Shown here in pieces: positions 20,393 to 29,618 of a DNA stretch of 64,000 nucleotides (its first letter is position 1; each line of letters begins with the position of its first letter). Made by a program: the position numbers and the translations under genes. The notes below the pieces were generated by a model. It was not told where the DNA came from. It saw nothing but the letters and a program-made list of their open reading frames with translations, and searched no databases. This stretch comes from Vibrio salinus (lineage in GTDB: Bacteria > Pseudomonadota > Gammaproteobacteria > Enterobacterales > Vibrionaceae), in NCBI RefSeq assembly GCF_021272385.1, contig NZ_JAJSDZ010000009.1, forward strand, positions 620,001 through 684,000, written 5' to 3'.

Positions 20393-20971
20393 TTAACCAA
20401 GTCGTTTTTGATGTCTTTCTTTCGTTTCTATTTTTTTATCCTGACTTTTTCGTAATAAAACGTAAGCGGCTCCGGTTCCGCCATGAAAACGTTGTGCACT
20501 GTGAACACACTGAACATTTTTAATCTGAGGTAACCAGTAGGCGACGTAGCTTTTCATTAAGGCTGGAGGATTGGAACGTTCACCTTTTCCATGCACAAGA
20601 ATGACGGTCCGGATATCCATTCTCATGCATTTATTAAAAAAGTGGACGATTTCGGTTCTTGCCTGTTCTAAAGTTCGTTTATGTAAATCGAGTTTTGCCT
20701 GAATGGGGTATTTTCCAAGACGAAGTTTCCGGTATACCCCTTCCTGAACGCCATTTCGTTTGAATGCAATAATGTCTTCAGGTCTAATCAATGGCGCATT
20801 ATCAAGAGATAAGTAATCAGGTTCTCCTTCGGTAACGGTTTCAGCAGCTTCTCTTTTGGCTAAATGGGCATCGGTTAACTGGTAAGCTTTTTTTAAATTG
20901 ACCGTATCTTGTTTGATGGGGGTGATATCGCCCATCATCTGTTGAAACAGATCGCTATCGTCACGAGACAT
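20393..20971 (-). CDS. smrA: Smr-domain protein, SmrA-type
   Basis: The C-terminal half is an Smr domain with LDLHKRTLEQAR (about 93-104), HGKGE (126-130) and GGTGAAYVLLRK, motifs of Smr nucleases related to the MutS2 C-terminus. The middle segment FKRNGVQEGVYRKLRLGKYP is the feature that places it with E. coli SmrA (YdaL) rather than SmrB. The 192-residue size fits. Smr proteins act as DNA or RNA endonucleases; SmrB rescues collided ribosomes, but the role of SmrA is not settled. Confidence 0.88.
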   Translation of the reverse strand: MSRDDSDLFQQMMGDITPIKQDTVNLKKAYQLTDAHLAKREAAETVTEGEPDYLSLDNAPLIRPEDIIAFKRNGVQEGVYRKLRLGKYPIQAKLDLHKRTLEQARTEIVHFFNKCMRMDIRTVILVHGKGERSNPPALMKSYVAYWLPQIKNVQCVHSAQRFHGGTGAAYVLLRKSQDKKIETKERHQKRLG

Positions 20972-21092
20972 GAGCAGACTCCTTTACTTAATATACCCAG
21001 GTAATCTGGTCGGTTGCGTTTAAAGTATACCAGCTGATAAAAAAATTCGAATGAAATTTGCAGAAGAAATACCGGTAAAGCGTCTGAGAGCT

Positions 21093-21286
21093 AAAAATCC
21101 GGAGCAGACAGTTTATCTGCTCCGGTGCATAGCGTCCCGCTTAAACTATTGGGGCTAAGCGATCTAGTGAGGAGATTTGTCATTCATGACCTTGAGATAT
21201 AGAAACGATATAAGCGCAAAACTAAAATTAGCCTGAAAGTCAGGAGCCATTTAGTTGAGACTGAAGTTTCGTCAAAGTGAGAAGAC
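21093..21286 (-). ncRNA. Candidate FNR-controlled small RNA
   Basis: On the minus strand a perfect 10-bp stem (CCGGAGCAGA/TCTGCTCCGG, 21099-21125) with a 7-base loop is followed by TTTTT, a terminator with no gene ahead of it. About 190 bases upstream is a consensus FNR promoter. The predicted transcript holds a hairpin CGCTTA...TAAGCG whose loop contains GCCCCAA and an unpaired stretch with TCTCCTCACT, resembling an anti-ribosome-site seed. No open frame of note lies within. It is not obviously similar to E. coli FnrS in sequence. The alternative is an unusually long smrA leader that is attenuated. Confidence 0.45.
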
Positions 21287-21293
21287 AAAATTA

Positions 21294-21335
21294 AAAATAA
21301 CGGCTTGGATATGAAAGCCTTTTGATATAGATCAA
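21294..21335 (-). promoter_or_regulatory. Class II FNR promoter
   Basis: TTGATCTATATCAA on the minus strand (21322-21335) is an exact FNR consensus (TTGAT-N4-ATCAA). With its centre at -41.5 the -10 element would be TATTTT at 21294-21299 and the start near 21286. It points toward the candidate small RNA and smrA. The box is symmetrical, so action on the plus strand is possible but no well-placed -10 was seen there. Confidence 0.55.
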
Positions 21336-21450
21336 TATTGGAATATTAGTAATATCATTAGTTTTCGATGCTGTGCCTGTCCTCACAAATTTGGGTCTGG
21401 TTGTTATTTGTTCGAACGAACTGAAAATGACAAAAATATGCAATTAACTA

Positions 21451-21478
21451 TTGCTTTCGGAAAAAGAATGAGTAATAT
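21451..21478 (+). promoter_or_regulatory. Sigma-70 promoter of tRNA-Pro
   Basis: TTGCTT (-35) and TAATAT (-10, 21473-21478) are separated by 16 bases. The -10 ends 11 bases before the mature tRNA 5' end, so the 5' leader is very short. Confidence 0.6.
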
Positions 21479-21489
21479 ACGCCTCGTTC

Positions 21490-21566
<77 letters not shown>

Positions 21567-21573
21567 TATTCTG

Positions 21574-21598
21574 AAACCCCGATTTATCGGGGTTTTTT
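21574..21598 (+). terminator. Rho-independent terminator after tRNA-Pro
   Basis: AAACCCCG pairs with CGGGGTTT around ATTTAT, followed by a run of T. Confidence 0.9.
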
Positions 21599-21618
21599 CG
21601 TTTCTGATTACTGATTGT

Positions 21619-22492
21619 TTAATTTAGAAATCGACATCCGGATTTTTCCTGTCTTCCTTTTTGCACAACAGCAAATCCTTGTTCTTTTAACAGCTCAATC
21701 AGATTATCATTGCCGATCAGATGCAGTAACCCGACAGCAACAAGATATTTGCCGGATTTTTTTTGTTGAAAACGTTTCAGACGTCAGTTTTTTAGCCCAA
21801 TTTTTATTTCTGTTTGTTTCTAAGGCTCTGCTTAGTTGCTTTGACATCGATGTTTGCCTGACCAGTTCATTCAGGTTTTTCTCATCTCCGGATTTCCAGC
21901 TTTTGAGCATGCATAATAAATTGTTCTTGTTGTGTTTCCAGTCATCCAGGGCAGATATTAGCAACTCTTTTCCACTGTCATTTTGTTCGGTTAGCATATC
22001 GAGTTGAGATTGAAGTGTTTCTAACCCATAAACAGGAATATGTTCTTTTTTGGCGAGAGCAATAAGATGGCGGTCAACGCCAAGAGCAGCGGAATATCCC
22101 AATTGATTTAGTTGCGTTATCTGGATAGTGATAGCAGCAGACCATGGGGGAAGATGGGATAGCCGGTAAGGAGATAATTGCAACTTCTTTGCAATCTGTT
22201 TTAGCTGATTTTTCTGAACATCGCTCAGAACATCTTCCGTCATGACGCTATCTGTTGGGTATGTTGGTGATTCTCCGGCATCCAGATCGGCTTCAAGTAT
22301 TAACCCGTTGCTTTGTTTTAAAAAGCGGGTGACTTCCCGGGGAAGGGGATACATAGATTTATCTCCGACGTGAACGGTTCCTATCAGCAGGTATTCCACT
22401 CCTTTTTTCTCAGCCATCCAGTACATAGGGGTTGCATGACTAAAAAACGAGAAAAATAAGAAGCCTGAAGTAAACCAGTTTCGCAAACTCAT
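21619..22492 (-). pseudogene. TraB/GumN family protein, frameshifted near the C-terminus
   Basis: The N-terminal signal (LRNWFTSGFLFFSFFSHA) is followed by a TraB/GumN domain: WMAEKKGVEYLLIGTVHVGDKSMYPLP is interrupted here only for length and shows the GTxHxxD motif, and LEADLDA and ALGVDRHL follow. In the current frame the protein ends after 261 residues with an unrelated tail (ISCCCRVTASDRQ). At a run of eight A on the coding strand (21757-21764), removing one A restores SGKYLVAVGLLHLIGNDNL, the conserved C-terminal motif, and a stop at 21619, giving 290 residues. Either a sequencing slip, a real mutation, or RNA polymerase slippage on the A tract. Confidence 0.8.
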
Positions 22493-22608
22493 ATGTCCCT
22501 TATCCTGATGTGTTAATACATTAGTATTACATGATTTGTCGGTTTATTATATCGGGACCTGCTCTCCCTGAAAACGGCCTATTCAGGGAGAAATTCGTGG
22601 ATTTGGGA

Positions 22609-25335
22609 TTAGCTATCCGGGTCAAAGAATCTTAACCGGTTCGCATTACTTACTACGGTAATGGAAGAAAGTGCCATTGCTGCCCCTGCTATTACCGGGT
22701 TAAGAAGAAAACCGGTCAGTGGAAATAAAATGCCAGCGGCTACCGGTATTCCAAGCGCATTATAGATAAAGGCACCAAACAGGTTTTGTTTAATGTTTCT
22801 GAATGTTGCTTTTGACAGCTTAATGGCTTTGATTACCTGTTCCGGTGACGGGGTTAGTAATGTCATCTGGGCGCTTTCAATAGCTACATCGCTTCCTTCC
22901 CCCATGGCGATTCCAATATCAGCTTTAGCAAGTGCCGGCGCATCATTTATGCCATCACCAACCATTGCTACGGTTTTTCCCTGTTTCTGGAGTGCAGAAA
23001 TGTGCTGAGCTTTTTCATCCGGAAGAACTTGTGATATAACCGTTTGTATGCCCAGTGATTTTCCGATTGCCTGCGCGACGGATGACTGATCTCCTGTTAG
23101 CATCACAGTTTCAATTCCCATTTGGTTTAACCGGCTTATGGTTTCTTTAGCGGCGGTTCTTAGTGTATCTGACAGAGCGAAGATACCCAGAAGTTTGTTG
23201 TCGATTGACAGGCCTATCGGGGTCTGGGCAAGTTGTTCGTATCTGACCAGTTCATCACTGACTCCGCTTATATCGATTTCCTGACTTTTCAGATAAGCAA
23301 CCGATGCTATTAAGACGTTCTGATTATGATAGGAGGCAGACAGTCCGCGTCCTCGGAGGTTGTGAAAATCGTCAATGATCAGCGGGGTGATATTTCTTTC
23401 CTGAGCATACCGGCAAATGGCTTTCGCTAACGGATGATCGGAATTTTTTTCCAGCGCATAAGCAATGGACAACAGCTCCTGCGTGTTCTCGGTGAGCGCT
23501 TTAAAGTTCTGAACGTCCGGTTTCCCTTCTGTGAGTGTGCCGGTTTTATCAAAGACCACCGTATCAATTGTGCTGGCCGTTTGTAGTGCTTCTGCATCTT
23601 TGATGAGAATGCCCATTTCGGCCGCTTTACCGATTCCGACAGTCACCGATAACGGGGTTGCTAAACCTAATGCACAGGGGCAGGCAATGATCAGAACTGT
23701 GGTTGCGACAACCAGCATATAGTTTATTTTTGGGTCGGGTCCGGCAATGAACCAAATGAGAGCAGAAAAAATAGCAATGCTCACCACGACAGGGACAAAA
23801 ACCGCCGAAATTCTATCTGCTAATTTCGCTATTTCCGGTTTGCTGCTTTGGGCAGTGCGAACCATGTGTATTATGCGGGCAAGCATCGTTTCTGAACCAA
23901 TGCCGGTGGTTTTTACAATCAGGCTTCCGTCCTGATTGATTGTGCCGGCGGATACTTTGTCTCCGGATTTTTTTTCGGCCGGAATGGGCTCGCCTGTCAG
24001 CATGGACTCGTCAATATATGAACGACCTTCAATGATTTCCCCGTCTACCGGAATTTGTTCGCCTGATTTTATATGAATCACCATTCCCGGTTTGATTTGT
24101 TCGATGGGGACATTTTTTTCTTGTTCCTCGATAAGAACGGTCGCATTTTTCGGTTGCAGCTTTATCAGCGCCTGCAGCGATAACGTCGTTTTGGCTTTGG
24201 CCGTTGATTCGATGGCATGACCCAGTGAAATCAAACCAATAATCATCGCGCTGGCTTCAAAATAAACATGCCGGGCCTGAGCCGGGAACCAGTCCGGGAA
24301 TAAGACGACAAATGTAGAGTAAAGCCAGGCTGCTCCGGTTCCCAGAGCAACAAGAGTGTCCATCGTCGCTCTTTTATGTTTGAGGGATTTCCATGCGTTA
24401 GTGTAAAAAGCTTTCCCGGATGTCATCAATAATAACAGGCAGAGAAGAGCGACGATGCCCCAGCCAATTTGATCATTCAATGTGGTTATCATCATACTGC
24501 CACCCAATACGCCCCAAAGCATAATCGGAAGGCCAATGAGCAGACCAAAGAGTGCATGCCGTTTGTGCTGCTTAATGATATGTTGCTGCTGGTTTTGCAA
24601 TCTGGCCTGTTGTGTCTCCGGCTTATCAACCAGCTCCGCCTGATAACCAGTGTTATCAACCGATTGTAAAAGTGATTGTATTTCGATGTCACGGGAGGAA
24701 AAAACGATGGCACTCTGTTCTGCCAGATTCACCTGGGCTCTGTCAACATAGGGAACGGCTGTGAGTGCTTTTTCCACAGAAGAGACGCAGCTCGCGCAGG
24801 TCATGCCTTTAATCAACAGATGTGTTGTTACAGGGGAGGAAGTCGTCTTTTCGGAGTGCCGGTCTTTTTTTTGTGTCGCTTCAGAACCGATAGTTTTTTT
24901 GTTATCCGTTATCGGTTCTTCCTGTTCGGTCTTTGTTTCAGAAGATCCGGAAATGGTTATGTCTTTTGCTTCAAAGCCAACTTCAGAAACCAGCGTTTTT
25001 ATTTGGGCTGGACTTAATGCGGTTTCCAGTGTCATCTGTTCTTTTTCCACAATGAGATGACGAATATCTTCAGAACTACCCAGATGTTTAGTCAGTTTGT
25101 TGACACACCCACCACAATGAAGCCCGGACAGCTGATAACTCTGTTTGGCAACGGAGTACCCTATGGATTCTATTTGCTGAGCAACATCCTCAAATGATGC
25201 CTCAATATCCATAGAAATAAAGGTGGGTGACAGCTGAGAAATTTCGACATTGAAAGCTTTTTTCAGACTGTTTTCCAGTTTTTTAGCGCAGCCCATACAG
25301 TTTAATCCACTCAAGGGTAGTGACATATGGTTCAT
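22609..25335 (-). CDS. copA: Copper-exporting P1B-type ATPase
   Basis: CopA pumps Cu(I) from cytoplasm to periplasm with ATP. The 908-residue protein has three N-terminal metal-binding domains with CMGC (about 14-17), CGGC (about 74-77) and CASC (about 180-183). The core shows the membrane CPC motif (ACPCALGLATP), the phosphorylation site DKTGTLTEGK, HPL in SDHPLAKA, and GDGINDAPALAKADIGIAMG. E. coli CopA has two metal-binding domains; here the first two lack the usual GMTC context and are more diverged. A CueR-type promoter precedes it; no cueR gene is in the window. Confidence 0.96.
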   Translation of the reverse strand: MNHMSLPLSGLNCMGCAKKLENSLKKAFNVEISQLSPTFISMDIEASFEDVAQQIESIGYSVAKQSYQLSGLHCGGCVNKLTKHLGSSEDIRHLIVEKEQMTLETALSPAQIKTLVSEVGFEAKDITISGSSETKTEQEEPITDNKKTIGSEATQKKDRHSEKTTSSPVTTHLLIKGMTCASCVSSVEKALTAVPYVDRAQVNLAEQSAIVFSSRDIEIQSLLQSVDNTGYQAELVDKPETQQARLQNQQQHIIKQHKRHALFGLLIGLPIMLWGVLGGSMMITTLNDQIGWGIVALLCLLLLMTSGKAFYTNAWKSLKHKRATMDTLVALGTGAAWLYSTFVVLFPDWFPAQARHVYFEASAMIIGLISLGHAIESTAKAKTTLSLQALIKLQPKNATVLIEEQEKNVPIEQIKPGMVIHIKSGEQIPVDGEIIEGRSYIDESMLTGEPIPAEKKSGDKVSAGTINQDGSLIVKTTGIGSETMLARIIHMVRTAQSSKPEIAKLADRISAVFVPVVVSIAIFSALIWFIAGPDPKINYMLVVATTVLIIACPCALGLATPLSVTVGIGKAAEMGILIKDAEALQTASTIDTVVFDKTGTLTEGKPDVQNFKALTENTQELLSIAYALEKNSDHPLAKAICRYAQERNITPLIIDDFHNLRGRGLSASYHNQNVLIASVAYLKSQEIDISGVSDELVRYEQLAQTPIGLSIDNKLLGIFALSDTLRTAAKETISRLNQMGIETVMLTGDQSSVAQAIGKSLGIQTVISQVLPDEKAQHISALQKQGKTVAMVGDGINDAPALAKADIGIAMGEGSDVAIESAQMTLLTPSPEQVIKAIKLSKATFRNIKQNLFGAFIYNALGIPVAAGILFPLTGFLLNPVIAGAAMALSSITVVSNANRLRFFDPDS

Positions 25336-25367
25336 GATCGTCTCTTTGTCTTTCAGGGGTTCTTTAA

Positions 25368-25398
25368 AAGATAAACCTTAACGTCGGGGGAAGGTCAA
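25368..25398 (-). promoter_or_regulatory. CueR-type promoter/operator of copA
   Basis: On the minus strand -35 TTGACC and -10 TATCTT are separated by 19 bases, the over-long spacing typical of MerR-family promoters. The spacer holds the dyad ACCTT...AAGGT (25375-25395, 21 bp), as in the E. coli copA operator bound by CueR. Copper induction is therefore expected. Confidence 0.85.
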
Positions 25399-25541
25399 GA
25401 ATAATCACAGATAGGTTTTCAGCTTTAATGATAATTTAAACGGGAGAGTCATTGTCGTTATTAACTTTCGGGTGCTAGAATACCGCCCAAAAAGTGACTT
25501 AAGCTGAATTCTCGGCTTAGTTTGAATCTAAGGTAAATCAT

Positions 25542-26969
25542 ATGACGGTTAAAACTCGTTTTGCACCAAGCCCGACTGGCTTTTTACATGTAGGCGGTGC
25601 CCGCACTGCTTTATATTCCTGGTTATACGCAAAAAACCAAGGCGGAGAATTTGTTCTACGTATCGAAGATACTGACTTAGAACGTTCAACTCAGCCTGCT
25701 GTTGATGCGATTCTTGAAGGTATGAGCTGGCTTGGACTGGAATGGGATGAAGGTCCTTATTACCAGACCAAACGTTTTGATCGTTATGATGAAGTTGTTG
25801 AGAAACTATTGGCTGAAGGGAAAGCCTATAAGTGTTATGCACCTAAAGAATTATTAGATGAAGTTCGTGCGGAACAGGAAGCCAATAAACAAAACCCAAG
25901 ATATGATGCAAATCACCCTAAAATTAAAGCCGTGAATGATGCTGCGAAAGAGGGTGATCCCTGTTGTGTTCGTTTCCGTAATCCAACGGAAGGCAGCGTT
26001 ATTTTTGATGATAAGATTCGTGGCCGGATTGAAATCAGCAATAGCCAGTTAGATGATTTGATTATTCGCCGGACGGATGGTTCTCCGACCTATAACTTTT
26101 GTGTGGTCGTTGACGATTGGGATATGAAAATCACTCACGTAGTCCGTGGTGAAGACCACATCAATAACACAGCCCGCCAGATCAATATTTATAAAGCACT
26201 TGGCGCAGAGATTCCTACTTTTGCACATTGTGCAATGATTTTAGGAGACGATGGGGCTAAATTGTCAAAACGTCATGGTGCTGTTTCTGTTATGCAGTAC
26301 CGTGATGAAGGTTATTTACCGGAAGCGCTTTTGAACTATCTGGTTCGTCTCGGCTGGTCTCATGGTGATCAGGAAGTCTTTACCATTGACGAAATGATCC
26401 AGCATTTCAGTCTGGATGCGATCAGTAAATCTGCGTCAGCATTCAATACGGATAAATTACTTTGGTTGAATAACCACTATATAAAAACGTCAGATCCCAG
26501 CCATGTTGCTGAACATCTGGAGTGGCATTTTAACGATCAGAACATTAATAAAGAAACCGGTCCGGCAATGGAAGCGGTCATTAAACTTGTCGGTGAACGT
26601 TGTCATACACTGGTCGAACTGGCGCAACAGTCCCGTTATTTTTATGAAGATTTTACCGAGTTTGACGCAACGGCAGCGAAAAAACATCTACGGGGAGTGG
26701 CAAAAGGACCACTAACACTTGCTCTTGAAAAAATCGAAGCCATTAATGGCTGGACGGCTGAAAATCTGCATAAAGTAATCGAAGAAGTATGTGCAGAACT
26801 TGAAGTTGGAATGGGCAAGGTCGGTATGCCTCTCCGTGTGGCAGTTACCGGTGCCGGACAGTCGCCTTCAGTGGATGCAACGATGGCATTAATAGGTAAG
26901 AAACGTGTGGTTGAGCGTATCAAAATGGCGCTGGAATTCATTGCTCAGCGCGAAGCAAACAACGCTTAG
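25542..26969 (+). CDS. gltX: Glutamate--tRNA ligase
   Basis: GltX charges tRNA-Glu. The class I signature is in [16 protein letters not shown] (HVGG is the HIGH equivalent, residues 17-20), and the KMSKS loop is KLSKRHG (near 240). [12 protein letters not shown] and the C-terminal anticodon-binding helical domain are present. The length of 475 residues matches gammaproteobacterial enzymes. It starts after an AAGGT ribosome site and is followed by a terminator; it is divergent from copA. Confidence 0.98.
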   Translation: MTVKTRFAPSPTGFLHVGGARTALYSWLYAKNQGGEFVLRIEDTDLERSTQPAVDAILEGMSWLGLEWDEGPYYQTKRFDRYDEVVEKLLAEGKAYKCYAPKELLDEVRAEQEANKQNPRYDANHPKIKAVNDAAKEGDPCCVRFRNPTEGSVIFDDKIRGRIEISNSQLDDLIIRRTDGSPTYNFCVVVDDWDMKITHVVRGEDHINNTARQINIYKALGAEIPTFAHCAMILGDDGAKLSKRHGAVSVMQYRDEGYLPEALLNYLVRLGWSHGDQEVFTIDEMIQHFSLDAISKSASAFNTDKLLWLNNHYIKTSDPSHVAEHLEWHFNDQNINKETGPAMEAVIKLVGERCHTLVELAQQSRYFYEDFTEFDATAAKKHLRGVAKGPLTLALEKIEAINGWTAENLHKVIEEVCAELEVGMGKVGMPLRVAVTGAGQSPSVDATMALIGKKRVVERIKMALEFIAQREANNA

Positions 26970-26997
26970 AACTTTTTAGTCTAGTCCAAAAAAGAGT

Positions 26998-27028
26998 AAA
27001 CCGTAGTGGAAACGCTGCGGTTTTTTTA
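26998..27028 (+). terminator. Rho-independent terminator after gltX
   Basis: AAACCGTAG pairs with CTGCGGTTT (one wobble pair) around TGGAAACG and runs into seven T. Confidence 0.85.
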
Positions 27029-27198
27029 TTTCCAAACACTATATTTACCACTTAAATCGAACTGCTCAAAAAAGTAACAATTACTTGACATAGTGATATT
27101 TTAACCCTGTACTTAATACTATACATTACCTATATGCTAATTGCGCATAGGGTGTGAAACGTTCGTTTCTCGGACATTCATTTCAGAGGAAGATAACA

Positions 27199-28173
27199 AT
27201 GAAAAAGTTGGCAGTCGTTTCTATGTCATTGCTTGCCGTATCGACAGCATCAATGGCGTCAATGGCAGATGGTATTTATGTCGGTGCAAAAGAGGGGGCA
27301 TCCTGGTTTAACGGGGCATGTTCTTCTTCTGGTGCATGTGATGATAACAAAATAGGTCTGGGTGGTTTTGTCGGCTACGAGATGACTGACTATCTGGGAA
27401 TCGAAGCCGGATACGATTATCTTGGCAAAATTGTTGGTTCAGGTATTAATAATCGTTCGGTTAGTGCTATTACTCTTGCACCGAAATTCAGTTTGCCTGT
27501 TTATGATCACTTTTCCGCGTACCTGAAAACGGGTGGTGCTTATGTTGATTATGGTCAGGAACAGGATATGTCTTATCTTGCTGCCGTAGGTGCTGAGTAC
27601 GCAATTAACCGTCATCTGACAGCCCGTCTGGAATATCAGAAACTGACCGACATTAACAACGATGTCGTTAAAGCAAACAACAATTTCATTACCCTGGGTG
27701 TGTCTTATAAGTTTGGTGGTGCTGAGCCGGAACCCGTTGTTGTTCGGGAAGAACCGGTTGCTGAGCCTGAGCCGGAACCCGTTGTTGCACCGCAGCCAGT
27801 TGTTCATACGTACAAAAAATCACTGAACAGTTCTGACAGTTTCGCACTGAACAGTGCTGTATTAACCGATTCAGCGAAAACCCACCTGCAGGAAGTGATT
27901 ACCTTTATGAATACATATCCGCAGGCCATGGTCACCATTGTCGGTCATACGGACTCAACCGGTTCTATGAAGTATAATCAGATGTTGTCTGAACAGCGCG
28001 CAAATGCCGTTGCTACGTACCTGGAAGAAAATGGTATTGATTCAACACGGATTATGGCTGAAGGGAAAGGTGAGCTTGAACCTATTGCGTCAAATGAAAC
28101 CCGGATGGGAAGAGAGCAAAACCGACGTGTAGATATTACGATTCCGGAATTTGAATATAAAGTGGTTGAATAG
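27199..28173 (+). CDS. ompA: OmpA-family outer membrane porin
   Basis: This is a 324-residue outer membrane protein: a signal peptide (MKKLAVVSMSLLAVSTASMASMA), an N-terminal eight-strand barrel (about 24-185), a Pro/Glu linker with two copies of EPEPVV-type repeats (about 190-215), and a C-terminal OmpA domain that binds peptidoglycan (VGHTDSTGSMKYNQMLSEQRA split by length, and NRRVDI). The frame is open upstream to 27154, but ATG 27199 has AGAGGAAG six bases away and starts the signal. TTGACA at 27085 may be part of its promoter; no well-spaced -10 is certain. Confidence 0.93.
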   Translation: MKKLAVVSMSLLAVSTASMASMADGIYVGAKEGASWFNGACSSSGACDDNKIGLGGFVGYEMTDYLGIEAGYDYLGKIVGSGINNRSVSAITLAPKFSLPVYDHFSAYLKTGGAYVDYGQEQDMSYLAAVGAEYAINRHLTARLEYQKLTDINNDVVKANNNFITLGVSYKFGGAEPEPVVVREEPVAEPEPEPVVAPQPVVHTYKKSLNSSDSFALNSAVLTDSAKTHLQEVITFMNTYPQAMVTIVGHTDSTGSMKYNQMLSEQRANAVATYLEENGIDSTRIMAEGKGELEPIASNETRMGREQNRRVDITIPEFEYKVVE

Positions 28174-28234
28174 CACTCATTATATTTATGGGCACAGGTC
28201 TGAGTAATAATGTTGTGCTTGCTGTTATTCAGGC

Positions 28235-28739
28235 CTATTTCAGATCAATGCTATTGAGTCTTCCCATGTATATCAGAATATCAAGGTATTCCTGATGGGC
28301 ATCTAGGAGGGCTTTTTTCGTTTTGGTATAAGCTGCCAGTTTTCCGTGTTTATTGATAGAACAAACTACACTTTTAAAGTGGCACTTGCCATCGTTATCG
28401 TAAGTTCGCCAGGCTGCTATATAGCAGGCATCACGATACTCAGGGTTTTCTTTTGTCGGGCGGGGTTTATAGATGATTTTGGGTTCTAAGCTATGGGGAA
28501 GTCGGGTCATCAGAAACGGATCTTTCAGTAGCATTCGCCAGTGTTTTCCCCACATTTCTCTGCCTAACTCATTACGGAGCTTAATGGCTTTCTTTAGCCC
28601 TCTAGTTTCACCAATGCGAACGAAACCGACAACGGTGAAGTACCTTATCCTCCGGTGTATGGATATGTATTTTGTACGCTGTCTTCGCTTTTGAAATAAA
28701 GCGGTGACCGGTATTGGTTTCCAGGTTACTTTTTTTCAT
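28235..28739 (-). pseudogene. Conserved vibrio-type gene of unknown function, frameshifted
   Basis: The downstream frame encodes RYFTVVGFVRIGETRGLKKA... through MWGKHWRMLLKDPFLMTRLPHSLEP to NSIDLK. The upstream frame from ATG 28739 encodes MKKSNLETNTGHRFISKAKT and KIHIHTPEDKVL. The two join at about 28627-28637, where the frame changes by one. Restoring eight bases (a second GGTACTTC) would give a continuous 170-residue protein, KVLRYFTVVG. I recall similar proteins as widespread hypotheticals in Vibrio, sometimes named as iron-citrate transporter components without evidence. Function unknown. It converges on ompA. Confidence 0.65.
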
Positions 28740-29021
28740 TCGCAGATATCTATAGTTTTGTTAATAACCATACTAGATCAAATTAAAGCTCAGGTGAAGC
28801 GAATCACTTTAGGTGTCGGGTAACTCTAACATTCGTGTTTGAGCCAGCCTGTCTGGATGTTGACAGGAGGCATTATTTTACTGACTAGTATAAAGAGGAT
28901 TCAAGCTGTCAGTGTCTTATTTTTAATATTAATAATAAAACAGAAATATTTCATCTGAATGCTGAACCTCTGTATTTTCTGGCTGATCATGAGAGAGCTT
29001 GTGAATATTACAAGTTTAATC

Positions 29022-29516
29022 TCATTTTTGAGGCAGTTCAAACTCTCTTAACCAGTCTTTAAGTATTTCATTTACATATTCTTTTTTATCTTCGTTCAGG
29101 CACTCTAACAGGCCGTGCTGTGTTTCGACGTGAGCAACTAATGCCCTGTCAATCAGCTGCAGCCCTTGTGGTGTTAGCTGAATTGAAACACTACGTCTGT
29201 CTTCTTTATTATGCTGACGGGTGATCAACTGCTTATTTTCTAGTTTATCCAGACGGTTAGTCATAGCCCCGGAAGTAAGTAATAAGCTGCTGAGCAGCTC
29301 TGAAGGAGTCAACGCATAAGGGTTTCCTGCTCTTCTCAGTGTTGCTAATACATCAAATTCACCCAGCTTTAAGCCAAATTGATGGTGAGTTTGACTGATT
29401 TCTGTTTCCAGATGTTTACTTAGCCGTAGCAGACGACCAAGTATCCCCATGGGAAGCGTATCGAGTTCTGGCTTCTCTATAGCCCATTGATTCAGAATTC
29501 GGTCAAGTGAGTCCAT
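29022..29516 (-). CDS. MarR-family transcriptional regulator
   Basis: This is a 164-residue winged-helix regulator. The recognition region is LTPSELLSSLLLTSGAMTNRL, and the wing is RQHNKEDRRSVSIQLTPQG. The start at 29516 has AGGAA seven bases upstream and gives MDSLDRILNQW; an upstream ATG in frame lies inside the operator region and is less likely. It is divergent from an EamA transporter and the gap is full of AT-rich palindromes, so it probably represses both itself and the transporter; the ligand is unknown. Confidence 0.88.
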   Translation of the reverse strand: MDSLDRILNQWAIEKPELDTLPMGILGRLLRLSKHLETEISQTHHQFGLKLGEFDVLATLRRAGNPYALTPSELLSSLLLTSGAMTNRLDKLENKQLITRQHNKEDRRSVSIQLTPQGLQLIDRALVAHVETQHGLLECLNEDKKEYVNEILKDWLREFELPQK

Positions 29517-29544
29517 TTTGATTCCTGAAGAGTAAATCTTCACA

Positions 29545-29602
29545 TAAAGATACTTTACAATGAATAAAAAGCAACTATGATAACAGTTAAGATATATCTT
29601 AA
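29545..29602. promoter_or_regulatory. Palindromic operators between marR and the EamA gene
   Basis: TTAAGATATATCTTAA (29587-29602) is a perfect 16-bp palindrome. TAAAGATACTTTA (29545-29557) is a near palindrome with the same AAGATA core, and TAAAGATTCTTAA (29605-29617) is a third related copy at the EamA start. Several AT-rich palindromes in a divergent gap are typical of MarR autoregulation. Confidence 0.55.
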
Positions 29603-29618
29603 TGTAAAGATTCTTAAT

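Noticed and set aside
22562..22590. Terminator after copA (CTCCCTGA/TCAGGGAG)
   Set aside because: The 8-bp stem has a 13-base loop and no T tract on either strand; it is only a weak hairpin in the gap between copA and the TraB/GumN gene.
27154..27198. Upstream start for the OmpA-family gene
   Set aside because: It would place a charged extension before a clean signal peptide, and the ribosome site fits the ATG at 27199.
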